Assembly: GCA_015680685.1 (NCBI GenBank)
Contig: MNCI01030304.1
Location: 384,950-429,151, forward strand
Reading direction: 5' to 3'
Length of the DNA: 44,202 nt
DNA from: Gnetum montanum
Lineage: Eukaryota > Streptophyta > Gnetopsida > Gnetales > Gnetaceae
The position numbers were made by a program, and so were the translations under genes. This document shows, piece by piece, positions 10,457 through 20,733 of this stretch (its first letter is position 1; every line of letters starts with the position of its first letter). Under the pieces are notes generated by a model, which searched no databases, had not been told where the DNA came from, and saw nothing but the letters and a program-made list of their open reading frames with translations.

Positions 10457-10470
10457 ATGTACAAAAAAAT

Positions 10471-10703
10471 GTTCTTTGAGAAACTAGAAAATGGTTCTTT
10501 GAGATAGTAGAAAAAGGTTCTTTAAAATACCATAAAATGGTTCTTTGAGATACTAGAAAATTGATTCCTAGATATACAAGAAAAACATTCTTTGAGATAT
10601 TAGATAAATGGTTCTTTCATGATACTAGAAAAGGTTCTTTAAGATACCAAAAAAATGGTATCCAATCTATAACAAAAATGGTCCTTCGAGATACTAGATT
10701 AGT
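10471..10703. repeat. 23-bp tandem array, about 10 copies
   Basis: The unit GTTCTTTGAGATACTAGAAA(ATG) of 23-24 bases is repeated about ten times with variation (starts near 10471, 10494, 10517, 10540, 10563, 10587, 10611, 10635, 10658, 10681). The unit length is not a multiple of three. The array begins within about 15 bases of the upstream end of the copia RT, in the place where integrase should be. Confidence 0.9.
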
Positions 10704-11195
10704 TTTTTCTAGTTTCCAAAAAAAGGTTTGAGCACTACAAATATATCTATGTAAAAATCCAAGCTAGATTACTCCTTTCTCATGTAGAGGAGAAAACCAA
10801 GTGTGAGTATGAGTTAATCCATCATAAAGGGAAGAAATAAATATATTCTCCTTATGATAAAATATCCTTGAACAATGTCCTCACTTGTATAATTTCTCAA
10901 TTAATTGAGATGGATGAGAAAGATGTGAAATCAATCTTGGAGAGCCAACACAAAAAACATGATGAGTTCAACGTAAAGCCTAAACCAAAGACATTCATAG
11001 GAGGTCTATTCCAAAAATCAGCCCATGAAACCACCATGATCACTTCAGCCTTGTCTGTCTCTTGCATGGGATAGGTATCTAAATATTCATCACTTGTATA
11101 TCCAACCATGTTTTTGATTTAGACACTCTTGTCTCGTGGTTAGTTTCTTTAATCATCTTGTTCGTTGAGAGTCATTTCATGTGGTTCTTCTAGTA
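10704..11195. other. no gene recognised
   Basis: Two overlapping open frames of about 70 codons on opposite strands (10868-11074 plus, 10897-11109 minus) have no recognisable motif. The plus one is charged (EMDEKDVKSILESQHKKHDE) and could be a coding scrap, but nothing supports it further. Confidence 0.3.
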
Positions 11196-11545
11196 CAAGG
11201 TGGGTGGACAACCAAGTTCTAGCAACAAATGATTCTCTCTTAGACCATAAGCATATTCAAGAGATGGGTGTTTGGATCCTTGGGGGAATAGTCCTCCTCC
11301 ATGATACACGCAAGGCAACCAGGGTGCAATGACGTCTCCAAAAGAATCAATGGTGTTCATGAAATAGATAGGGAATCTATCTACATTGTGATGCTATTTT
11401 CTTGGAATAAGAAATGATTTACAAGAATTTAGAATTTATTCTTGAGATATGCAACATTTTTGGCTTGCATGAAAAGCCAATGACATATTTGATTCTAGGA
11501 AAACATTCTTCTGGAGGAGCCCTGCTCCCTCCTCCCCTGCCACCA
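11196..11545 (+). repeat. dispersed repeat, copy 2
   Basis: This is the same sequence as 4556-4890, in direct orientation, at roughly 80% identity by eye. It is followed immediately by a C-rich tract (11520-11560) and then by a DUF4283-like coding relic, so it may represent the 5' part of a LINE. Confidence 0.75.
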
Positions 11546-11574
11546 CCCCCCACCCCCATTCCTCATACCATAGA

Positions 11575-12060
11575 TATAGGTTATTTTATATGCAAGCATT
11601 TAGTGTTGATCATTTGTAAGTGGGCTCCATATTTTGATGTTCAATATGAAGAATATGCTAAAGTTCCATGTTTTGTTGAGTTATATAATGTTTTATTGAT
11701 TTTTCAGAGAAAGGATCTTCACTCAAAGCAATGTGCTCATCTCAATAAGTAGGTTCCTGAGAGAGTTACTAGAAGATTATTAGTCTTATTGATCTCATTA
11801 AGCATATGGAATTTATTTCTACAACTTTTGGTTTTTGTAGAATTTTTTTTAAATTAGTCTTTTTAATTTGTAAAACAAAATTGGTATTAGAGGTAGGCAG
11901 GAAGACCTATATTCAACCAATTACATATTATAATCTTCCTAATTCTTGTAACTTTTACTATTATGAAGGACATTTATTTAATGCTTACCCTTTTTTGCTC
12001 AAGAAAAAAATTTGGAAGAAAAGAAAAAATGTGCTTAAGTTAAAGATAGAAAAATAATAA
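11575..12060 (+). pseudogene. LINE ORF1-like relic (DUF4283 plus zinc knuckle)
   Basis: The first part reads CKWAPYFDVQYEEYAKVPCF then VELYNVLLIF. This fits the DUF4283 core found in plant LINE ORF1 and gag-like proteins (W.P.FD......VPVWV.....LPL.FW). After a frameshift it continues RKTYIQPITYYNLPNSCNFY and YYEGHLFNAYPF. This is the usual YE.LP..C..C...GH....CP zinc knuckle that follows DUF4283, with two of its cysteines changed to Tyr (TGT to TAT type). A basic tail follows (KKKIWKKRKN). In LINEs this protein binds RNA during retrotransposition. It is broken by frameshifts and stops, and no ORF2 follows. A further open frame (12143-12463, plus) may be more of it but has no motif. Confidence 0.6.
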
Positions 12061-13050
12061 TATGAAGTTGAAGATATGAAAAATCAAGTTAATGTGAATG
12101 ATAAGAATGATCAAATGATAATAAAGAATCAAGAAAAGATAAATGCTCATATGTATATTTTTATTGGTACTAGAGAAAGTATTAATTAGCTTGGAAAAAT
12201 GGCTCATAAGGAAAAAATTTTCCTTGTTTAGCAATAATACTATTAACTCAAAGATTAAAACTAGTGTCAACAAGAAGGTTATAGCTAATTATAAATATTT
12301 ACAATGTAAAATTAATAACAAGCAACAAGGTGAAGATCTTCTAGAAGATGTGCTACCATTTTCTAGTGGATCTTTCTTTGATTTAAATATTGATATTAAG
12401 TCAAAATCTTATATCTTGAATCTTTTTACTATTTTAAGTTCAAGCATGGATGTTGAAAAGTGATGTAAATATTGCTAGGACAAAGACCTTCCTCGCTAGT
12501 AATAATTAATTTTCTTCACCTATTTTTATAAAGTATTAATTGTAAGGTTGTACACTTGAGTAGAAAGTCTTAAAATTAGAAATTTTTTTTCATTTCATCT
12601 TTTTATGTTGTCTACTTAGTGTTTTTTTAAAGTTCGACATCCTACCCTCAGCCCTCCTAATAAACATTGCTAGATACTCAAATTAGAAGTGAAATTTTAT
12701 TAGTTTGCAAACCATTTGAATATACTAGAAGAGTAGAAGTGTAAAGTAGAAGTGTGAATACTAATTTTTTAAAATACCATTAAGAAAATGATATCCAACA
12801 TATATTTAATGTGTTCAAATACTAGACATTATAAGTATTCATCTTCAATGCTATTTTTGTTGAAAATACTAAACTACTACATATATCAAATGAGACCCTT
12901 GTAGAATATTGAATATAAATTTCCATGCTAAAGTTCTAACTAAGAAAGAAATACCTCATCATATTATATTCATTAAAACCAAAAGACCAACAAAACTAAC
13001 ATTACTAACACTTAATTTTTAAGTTCCTTTATCAAAGCAGCATATCAACT
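12061..13050. other. AT-rich, little recognised
   Basis: 12143-12463 holds a 106-codon open frame without recognisable domains, possibly decayed ORF1 tail. The rest shows nothing recognisable. Confidence 0.3.
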
Positions 13051-13063
13051 ATATAAACATTGC

Positions 13064-13453
13064 ATGAGGCGCTTCCAGGGAGAGCGCTCTCATGTGCACA
13101 ACTATGTGAGGTTCTCCCATGGAGAGTGCTCTTGTGAGAGCACCATGACGTGTCCCCAGAGAGAATGCTACCTCTCCCCATATATGTTGTTTGGCCTAGG
13201 CTCTGCCATACTGTCTTGCACCCTTATAAATTTGGTCCATGTCTCTGTATGATTCTAGCTTCATTTTCCTTGGAAATCTCCTCAAGAGTGATCTACCTAG
13301 GGACACCTTGCACTGAACTCGCAAGAGTGCTCTTCCTAGGGATGCCTTGCACTACCCTTGCAAGAGCACTCTCCCTTGGGGCACCTCATGTAGCACACTT
13401 GAGAGCACTCTCCCTTGGGGTGCCTCGTGTAGCATATGCGAGAGCTTTCTTGG
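13064..13453. repeat. array of palindromic GAGAG(C/T)(G/A)CTCTC motifs, 39-bp period
   Basis: Between 13283 and 13453 a 39-bp unit is repeated about 4.4 times (starts near 13283, 13322, 13361, 13400, 13439). Each unit carries an (A/G)AGAG..CTCT(T/C) palindrome-like core and a CTTGGGG.. or CCTAGGGA.. half. Upstream, 13076-13150 holds looser copies of the same core, including a perfect 12-bp palindrome GAGAGCGCTCTC. Because 39 is a multiple of three, the repeat also reads as a repeated 13-residue peptide (RALSLG.P), which is a by-product. A TATATAAAC box lies just upstream at about 13050. The array precedes the gypsy pol relic and could be its LTR or leader, but no second LTR was found. Confidence 0.8.
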
Positions 13454-13604
13454 TATGAGTTAGCTTACTAAGTATGATGGATGGTTGAATTGTAAGATTA
13501 ATCTTGACCTTGTGACCATCAAGAAGTTTCAATAGGTACTTAAGCATGGTCATGGTTGTTTCATGATCTTAGTGCATAAGAATACTAAGAAGAAAATAGC
13601 ATAG

Positions 13605-14990
13605 ATCCTAGTGGTTCTAAAGTTCTTAGATGTATTTAAGAAGAAATTTTTGAAGTGTCTCCTTAAAGAGAGATTGATTTTGAGATTACACTCAAGCCTA
13701 GAACTCAACCAATTTCTAAGACATCTCATAAGATGTTTCCAGTGGAGTTAATAGAGCTTAAACTACATCTTTACGCACTCTTGGAAAAAGGCATGAGTCA
13801 ATCAAGTGTTTTACCTTGGAATGCATTAGTGCTATTTGTGAAGAATAAGGATGACATTTTAAGGTTTTGTATGAATTACAAATAGTTGAATCATGTGATA
13901 GATAGGAATCAATATCCTTTATCCAAGATCAATGACATGGTTGATTACTTAAGAGAAGCTAAGGTATTTTCTAAGATTGATTTAAAGTCTAAATATTATC
14001 AAATTAAGGTATGAGAAGAGAATATACTTAAAACAACTTTTAGAACAAGATATAGTTATTATGAGTTCTTAGTTATTCCCTTTTGAACTTACTAATGTAC
14101 TAGCATTTTTCATGCATTTAAAGAATAATATGATGCATTCTTATTTTGATTAATATATCATTATATTTATTTATGAAATTTTGATTTACTTTAAGAATGA
14201 AAAGGCACATAAGAAATACATGAGAGTTGGATTTCAAAATTTGAGAGATCAACAATTGTATGGTTATGCCTCTAAGTGTGCATTTTTTAATACAAAGATG
14301 CAGCTTTTTAATCATGTGGTTTTGGGAGAAGGTATAGTTATGGATCTTTCTAGGATAGTAGTGATTAAAGATTAGCTTGTTTTAACCATGATGAATAAAG
14401 TTAAAAGTTTATTGAATCTAGCAGGATATTACAAGAAATTTATAGAGGATTTCTCTAAGATTGTAGTCTTGCTACATAAGTTGCTCAAGAAATATTATGC
14501 TTTCTCTTGTCTAGATGCTTGTTAGAAGGCTTTTGAAAAGCTAGAATATAGATTGATCTTAATCCCTATCTTGGATTTTAGTAGTTCTTGGTAAGCCTTA
14601 TGGTCTATACACAAATGCTTTAGGAAAAGGTTTAGGTGATGTTTTTATACAATATGGAAAATTGATGACATATGCTTCTACATAGATGCAACCTCATGAG
14701 ATCAAATATCTAGTTCATGATCTAGAGCCTAGTAATATTATCTTTACTCTTAAGATTTCGAGATATTATTTTTATGATGAATAAATTACATTTTGGATAG
14801 ACCATAAGAGTTTGTAGCAGCTTATGAATAAGTCATAATTAAACATGAGAAAAAAATGATTGGTAGAATTATTGACATATTTTGATTTCATAATCTAATA
14901 TCATCTAGTCAAAAGGAAAATGATGGTGAATGTATTAAGTAGGATAGCTAGAAAACTCTATAGTCTTACTATCATGTCTAGTCTTAAGGA
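13605..14990 (+). pseudogene. Ty3/gypsy reverse transcriptase-RNase H, decayed
   Basis: The order is the PR-RT linker (VVLKFLDVFKKK), a frameshift, IDFEITLKPRTQPISK at 13673, WNALVLFVKNKDDILRFC, DRNQYPLSKINDMVDYLREA, KVFSKIDLKSKYYQIKV, the RT active-site region, AGYYKKFIEDFSKI, then RNase H with GKPYGLYTNALGKGL and WIDHKSL, ending at VNVLSRIARK. All match plant gypsy pol. The catalytic box FIDD is FIYE (14166-14177) and the RNase H YCDAS-type motif is YTNAL, so both enzymes have lost acidic catalytic residues. Eight or more stops occur, mostly TAG/TAA. Gag is absent and no integrase follows. The lineage cannot be set; the text resembles chromovirus-type pol. Confidence 0.9.
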
Positions 14991-15600
14991 TTGAAGCAAG
15001 ATCACTCAAATTCTAAATCCGTTAAAAATACTTATTAAAACCAACTATTATGAAGATAAAATAATTTACTTCAAAACAAAAAAAAACTAGCTATCTTCAA
15101 TGGATTTAAAGAATAGTACAATCTTGATTCCATAACCCATAACATTACTTTACTCACAACATTCAACGATGGTACAAAGCATGAGGTGCCACAACCATAC
15201 AATGATTATCCTCAATGCAATACATAAGAAAATGAGAATATCTCTCACAAATCAAGATTAAGATCATAATTATCAAGCAAAAACATAAGAACATAGAGGC
15301 CAAACACATATAGAATTATCCTTAGGATGCAATCATGATCATGCACTCACTTAATGTGCTCTTATGACACTCTCTTACAAAATCTTATCAACTCAAGATG
15401 ATGATAGAAACATTGAAACAACAATAATATTTATTGGAAATTATAGATAAGAAATTTAAGAACCTTTTCTCAAGATCAACTTGAAGATATTTGAATGTTT
15501 CCCTCTTTTTCTTGTCTAACTCAACTCCTTTCCAATTTGGAAGTTTACCTAGTTGTATGGGTCATCTCTAGCTTTCCTAGGTATTTTCTGCAAAATTCCA
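14991..15600. other. no gene recognised
   Basis: There is no readable frame. By position it could hold the decayed LTR of the minus-strand integrase relic to the right, but no LTR border was found. Confidence 0.3.
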
Positions 15601-15616
15601 CCATTTAGGTGATACT

Positions 15617-15815
15617 TCTCTTAAGAGTGGGAGATATCTCCTTCTAGTGTGAGACATCTCCCCTAATACATCTCATAAAATTTGGGGCTTCTCATATGAG
15701 ATATCTTCAAATAAGGTAAGATGTCTCCTTCTTAGCTAAGACATCTCTTGCACATGTGAGATGTCTCTTATGAAAGCTCAACTCTTGGTCAAAACATCTC
15801 CTACATGTCCCAAAC
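15617..15815. repeat. degenerate array of (G)GAGATATCTCC-type palindromes
   Basis: About nine variants of (A/G)AGA(T/C)(A/G)TCTC occur at irregular spacings of roughly 15-38 bases, near 15622, 15649, 15672, 15697, 15717, 15739, 15758, 15796 and 15807. The first is the perfect 12-bp palindrome GGAGATATCTCC. It lies just downstream (minus strand) of a chromodomain integrase relic, a place where U3 enhancer-like repeats of an LTR would be expected. Confidence 0.6.
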
Positions 15816-15954
15816 ATCTTCACGAAGCCCAAACCTACAAAAACCACTTATGGGAAGAAAAAAAGAGAATTGGAAGAAGTGTTCCTATACCAGCTCTTCC
15901 ACCTTTAAAAAGTAAATTCATGTAAACAAGAGAGTATGGGTAGAAGTCATTCCT

Positions 15955-16343
15955 CACTCAACATGTTTAATCTTATGGATGCATACAACATCATCCATGG
16001 ATTGATCCTTCCAATGGATCAAGTACTCATGTCTCTTTACTTCCCAATTTCTTGAAGCTTCTCTCTATTTAAGTATAATTATCTTCCTCTTAATTGAAGG
16101 TTTGGACTAATTCATAGCCCCCTTCAACTTATGGATACTACCCTATAAGTTTTGATCATCAACCAATCCAAGGTAGTACATAAGATCTAAAACATTAAAC
16201 ACAAAAGACATATCAACATTATTGGATAAGTTAATCTCAAAAGCATCATTATTAATTTTGGCCTTGATTTTAAAAGGATCCATCTTCTTGACTTTCAACT
16301 TGGAGAAGTTGATACCTCTTAATCTCTTCTTTTTCAAGTGCAC
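15955..16343 (-). pseudogene. gypsy integrase C-terminus with chromodomain, decayed
   Basis: An open frame of 66 codons (16143-16343) reads RLRGINFSKLKVKKMDPFKI then KINNDAFEINLSNN and FVFNVLDLMYY. This matches the plant gypsy integrase C-terminal domain (KL.P...GPF.I..KIN..A....LP.......FNV.DL). Further downstream another frame reads KRHEYLIHWKDQSMDD at about 15985-16040, matching a chromodomain (..EYLVKWKG......TWE). Integrase inserts the element's DNA, and a chromodomain steers insertion to marked chromatin; this places the relic among the chromoviruses. The catalytic core is missing: sequence upstream of 16343 is unrelated and an LTR end of another family lies beyond it. Confidence 0.78.
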
Positions 16344-16389
16344 CTAATTTTCTAGAGAAACCTTAGAATATGAATATAATTATGCAATA

Positions 16390-16511
16390 GAAACCTCACA
16401 TGGATGGGAGGTTTCTTATCTTGGTATCAACATGAACAGTGAACCTTCGTAGCTTGCAAGGTTTTCCAAGAAGATGTAACCATAGAGTGCAGACCTCACT
16501 GAATAGTGAGG
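16390..16511. other. two short inverted repeats
   Basis: GAAACCTC..GAGGTTTC-like arms near 16390-16415 and a perfect CCTCACT-GAAT-AGTGAGG stem near 16493-16510 share the word CCTCA/TGAGG. No function can be assigned. Confidence 0.45.
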
Positions 16512-16559
16512 TTTCCTAACCAAGAAATATCTTCAAATGCAATCCCTCTTAACGATAAT

Positions 16560-16687
16560 GAAGTTCCCTCACATATCTTTGAGTACCATCTTCTTCTATA
16601 GGAACACTTAGGAACTAAGTCCATGGAATTCAACTGGATGGCTCTTGATTCATATGGTTGGGCATAAGGACTACTCACTACTCATCA
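16560..16687 (+). repeat. 3' end of an LTR of the TGATGA/TCATCA family
   Basis: The last 91 bases (16597-16687) align with the 3' end of the LTR at 36203-36292: GGCACTTAG../GGAACACTTAGG.., ..GGAATT.GAC.GGAT.., a CATATGGTTG word, and the terminal CTACTCATCA. No primer-binding site follows at 16688, so this is a solo or 3' LTR fragment. The 5' part is not recognisable. Confidence 0.55.
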
Positions 16688-19149
16688 CTACTCTACTATT
16701 TAGTGTGACATTATAATTATTCTAATAGTTATATTATGTTTCTTTTACATGCAAGATATAGTAGCACAATTGCATAGCTAATGAAATCATCATAGTGATA
16801 AATTCAAATGTAAATGTAGAAGATGTTTCTTAGCAAATAGTTCTATCCTATTGAACACCTTTTAATGTTATAGTTAATACTTCCCAAAATCCTTGAATTG
16901 GGTATAACAATGACTTTGAACATTAATGCTCGATTTACCTTAACAACCTAGCCTACAACTTTCTCAAAGTATTCATATGCTACTTGAAATTATTATCCAT
17001 TTCTATGGTTAAGAAAAATTTATATTATCTAATCCAGGAACTAAGAAACATGATAATATAGTCATAATCATACACTTAATATTAAACTATCGACTATGAT
17101 GTACTAGTTTCGAAACACTATTCTACATACATTGGCCTCATACTTTTTAATTTAATTTGCTTCTTAAGTTACCTAACCCATGAAAGTATATTATTCTTTG
17201 AAGTTTGATACCCATAATAGTTTCCAAAAAATAGTTCATTTCAAAGCTTAGGGATACTAAGATTATTATTCATTTTTTCCAACAAAATTCATCCTACTAA
17301 TAGTTAGTGTATTATCCAAAATAATTCCAATAAAAAAGTTCATCTACATTAAAGACCAAAGAAAAAACATTATAAATTAATCACAAAAAAATATATTAAT
17401 AAATCTTGTAAGGTGCATTATGCACCCATTATGTAGTATTTAGAGAACATCTTAAAAAGTTTGGAAAGAAAGAAAAGTGAATCTATTACGCATGAATTAA
17501 AAATTTTTCCCATGTATCACAATGTTAAAATAATAAAAAATAAATCTAAAGATTGTTTACATAACTACATCTACTTGACAGTTGGATGGATTGGATATTT
17601 TTTAGTAATTTATTTAGTAGTAGAGTACAGCTGCCCAACCATAAAGCGTAGGGTGCCAGATAGAGGAATCTGTGAACTCAGACCAGTTTAGTGGTGTGAA
17701 TAGGGGCTTTTCTATGGAGGTCAATCATAAACTTGTTGAAGTGACTTTGTTCATTACAGTTTACATTATCACCATAGGAGACTCCAAGAATATAACAGTA
17801 TCACCAGTAGAATCCAATGTAGTCATTTTTAATATGAGCAACACTTGGTCATTGAAAAAAGAAAGACACTAGTCAACAAGAAATAGAAGTTTAGAACACA
17901 TTGCTAACATGAGTTAATTTACCTATAATTACTAATTTAACAAGAATTTTTTGGTCCCCTAAAGATGTCAAGTCAATAAAGAAAGGTAATCTATAACAAT
18001 GTTTTTCCTGACACATTGTTTGGCACTCCAAGAGTCCCTCAAAGAAGATTCAAATTTCAAACGAAACTCAAGAGGAATACTCCTAAAATTTCAACAATCT
18101 TGAAACACATGCTAACAAAAAAATTGTTATTGTTAACATGTAAACTGAGGGATGTTTCAAGTATCTCAAATGTGTAACACTAATAAAAGCTATATAGCAC
18201 TCCCTTGCTCCACTCATGTGGACACCACAGGGACTACTAGTTGAACCCTCTAGATTCATCACTGTATGCTAGTAGTTGGTGTTTCACTCTTAACAAGCAC
18301 ACACAACATCCCATAAAATGTCCTCTGACACACCCATTGTACATCCCAATGTAGAGTTAAACTACGTAACCCTCCTAAGCAAGGTTCTACCAAGTGGGAT
18401 AATGAGAAAGGCCCTAGCCTTCTCTTACTAATGCATGGAGCTTCCATGCTAGTATGATTTTGAAGACATAAGGAGTTGAGGACTCATTGCATCCCATGAG
18501 ATGACCTCAAATCATAGCCTAGGTAATCCATGAGGTAAGTACACCAAAAGAAAATAAGGATTCCATCAATTTTGGGGAAGTAAATCATTCTATTTGGAGT
18601 CTGATTCGAAAGGATCTTAGGTTTTGAAAGGTCCAAATAATAGGGTCTAACACCTTAAAGATTACTTTTGGACTCAACCATCTTCCTAAGATCTGAACCC
18701 ATCATTGCATCTGACACCCAAGTCAGGAACACTATCATCCAAGACTTGGTATGTCCATCCTTCCACATCATACCTAAGATGCAGGACTATAGAAGGGATC
18801 CTAGTGGCTTGCTATAGTGACATAATAAAATACATCAACCTAAGGGATTTTTGAATTCAAGGCATCCCTTGACTTGCTTATACCTAAAGGTCTAGGGATC
18901 TTAAGATCAACATTGTCTCCTACCTATGTGAAACTTAAGCCTTTTCACCTATAGAGTTCTTCAAAAAAGTCAAGGCATCCCCCTACTTGAGATGAGCTTT
19001 CATAAGAACTCATCCTTAGATCCTATGAGTTAACACATGCCTTACCTCTACAATCTATCTGGTCCTCAACTTTCTAAAAGTTTCTTTTGTAGGAGGATTT
19101 TCTACACATCATCAAAGAAGCCAAGGTGGGAGTTAATTACTTACTCTTG
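16688..19149. other. mostly unrecognised, AT-rich
   Basis: No gene motif was recognised in about 2.5 kb. The segment 18240-19149, which lies downstream on the minus strand of a chromodomain integrase relic, is where that element's 3' region and LTR should be, but I could not find borders. Open frames at 17461-17872 (plus) and 18259-18447 (minus) have no recognisable content. Confidence 0.3.
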
Positions 19150-19600
19150 AAAAAAGTCTAGGATTAAGTGTTCCTAGGACCTCAAGTGCTCCAACTATTT
19201 CCAACTATCATTTTAGTTTGGACGGTGTTTCTAATGGACAAGAAATTCCACTTTCAATTTAGGACTGTGCCTAGTGGTCCTAAAGTTTTGGATACAATCA
19301 ACTCTCTTTCCTTTTATTTATTGTAAAAAAGATCATTCTCAAATCAAGAGGCTTCTTTTAGGATAAGGGAACCCACTAGGCAATGGCTTTAGCATGCTAA
19401 CATGAAAGACTGGATAGACCTAATCCATATTGATAGGTAGCTAAAGCTTATACATCAAAGGATTAATTTTATTGATGATCTAGAAGGGACCATCATATTG
19501 CCTCATTAGTTTGGATGTAGTTCCTTATTTTAGGTTAAATTGGTAAGGGTCCAACTTTAGGAGGATCCAATCTCCCATGTTGAATTCACAAGGCTGGCAT
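19150..19600 (-). pseudogene. second gypsy integrase C-terminus with chromodomain, decayed
   Basis: The minus strand from 19590 reads CEFNMGDWILLKLDPYQF, then LMRQYDGPF*IINKINP, then VYPVFHVSMLKPLPS. This is the chromovirus integrase tail (VGDWV.LKL.PYR...... RY.GPF.I..KI.PVAY.L..P....HPVFHVS.LKP). About 60 codons on, a second frame gives KVEFLVH*K and, after stops, LEHLRS, fitting a chromodomain (VEFLVKWKG...TWE...L). The catalytic core and everything 5' of it are absent. At about 19600 the sequence turns directly into telomere-like repeats. It differs in wording from the relic at 15955-16343, so it is a separate element. Confidence 0.82.
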
Positions 19601-19606
19601 TTTACA

Positions 19607-20333
19607 AAATCCTAAATCCTAAGAATCTCTTAACCCTTACTGTTAAAACCATAAACCCTCAATAATAAAATCATAAATCCTAACTACTAAATTCTAAAAT
19701 CTTAAATCCTAAGATTCATAAGTGTTAAACCCTAAAACCTAAACCCTAAGAACGCCTAAGCCCTAAATCCTAAGAATCCTAAAATCTAAAACCTAAACAA
19801 TAAGCCCTAAAATCCCTAAACCCTAAGCCCTAAGTCCTAAAACCCTAAACACTAAAAATACAAAACCATAAACTCTAAATCGTAAGAACCACTAAACTTG
19901 AAACCCTAAACCATAAGAACCCTAAATCTTAAAATCCTAAAATTCCAAAATCCTAAAAGTCTAAATCCTAAAAACCTTGAATGCTAAATCCCTAACCACT
20001 AAACATAATCCTCTAGTCCTTAAAACCTAAACCCTAAATCCTTAGAATCCTAAATCCTTAAAAAAAATCATAAATACCCTAAAATTCTTAAACTCTAACT
20101 ATAAATTGTAAATCCCTAAGAATCAATGACACTAAAAAATAAACCATAAACCCCTAACCTCATAACTCCTTAAACCTTAAACCTAAAACTTCAACCATGA
20201 ATTCTAAATCCTAAAATATGAACCCTAAACCATAAACCTTAAACTCCAAACTCTCAATTATTAATCCTCCACACAAAACACGAAAGCCTAAACCTTGAAT
20301 TCTAAACCTTAAATAATAAGCCATAAATCTAAA
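19607..20333 (+). repeat. telomere-like (CCCTAAA)-derived array, segment 1
   Basis: The plus strand is a dense, degenerate run of CCTAAA, CCCTAA, AACCCTAAA and related words (for example near 19728, 19800, 20020), the complement of the Arabidopsis-type telomere unit TTTAGGG. Exact tandem heptamers are few. Units of 7 to 9 bases are separated by A-rich insertions such as AAGAAT, so this is an old interstitial array and not a chromosome end. It starts immediately after the chromovirus integrase relic. Confidence 0.88.
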
Positions 20334-20733
20334 ACTGTTCCACAGCTTAAATTTCTAAAATTTTCCATTCTCTCTTCTAGTGACTTTAGAAATCTTCTAA
20401 CTATTTTCTAAATCCTAAGTTTGTAAAGTATTCCTCTTCTCTCTTGTACCAACTTTAAAAATCTTCCAACTCTTTCTAAATTATCAAACATAAAATATTT
20501 TTTCATTATTTTTTCTAGAATTTTTAAGAAATATTTCTAACTTTTCATCTACTTGTACAAGCAACATGTAGCTCCTAAATCCTACAAGAACTAGATCTTT
20601 GTAGTTTTTTCAAATCATCTTCTTTGTATATATCATAATCATGTGAGCTACTATTCTTATAGGTTATCTAAAATCAAGGCCATTTCTAGTCTTCCATCGA
20701 AGCATTTGCATTTAATGCTTCTTTTGAATTGTT
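20334..20733 (+). repeat. spacer inside the telomere-like block, with 68-bp repeats
   Basis: This 400-base insert lacks CCCTAAA words. It contains a 68-bp unit (TTCTCTCTT...ACTTTA.AAATCTTC..) at 20363-20430 and 20431-20500, and a weaker third copy near 20503-20545. It may be a subtelomere-like spacer or an insertion. Confidence 0.65.

Larger units (their letters stand above)
7900..10460 (-). mobile_element. 5'-truncated Ty1/copia retrotransposon
   Basis: A minus-strand copia element retains the reverse transcriptase, RNase H, a polypurine-like tract and a 3' LTR, in the expected order from high to low coordinate. Gag, protease and integrase are missing. At the upstream end (10460) the coding sequence stops abruptly and a 23-bp tandem array begins. 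The far end of the LTR is not fixed because no second LTR exists for comparison, so 7900 is an estimate. The element is dead through frameshifts and stops. Confidence 0.85.

Noticed and set aside
13064-13453. CRISPR-like array
   Set aside because: Repeats are directly adjacent with no unique spacers, and the context is eukaryotic.
13150-13458. A 102-codon plus-strand open frame with a repeated RALSLG peptide
   Set aside because: The repetition follows from the 39-bp DNA repeat, whose length is a multiple of three. There is no other protein-like feature.
17600-17700. A possible further LTR end (minus strand TATGGTTGGGCAGC...)
   Set aside because: It shares only a short word with the TGATGA/TCATCA family and lacks the terminal CTCATCA.
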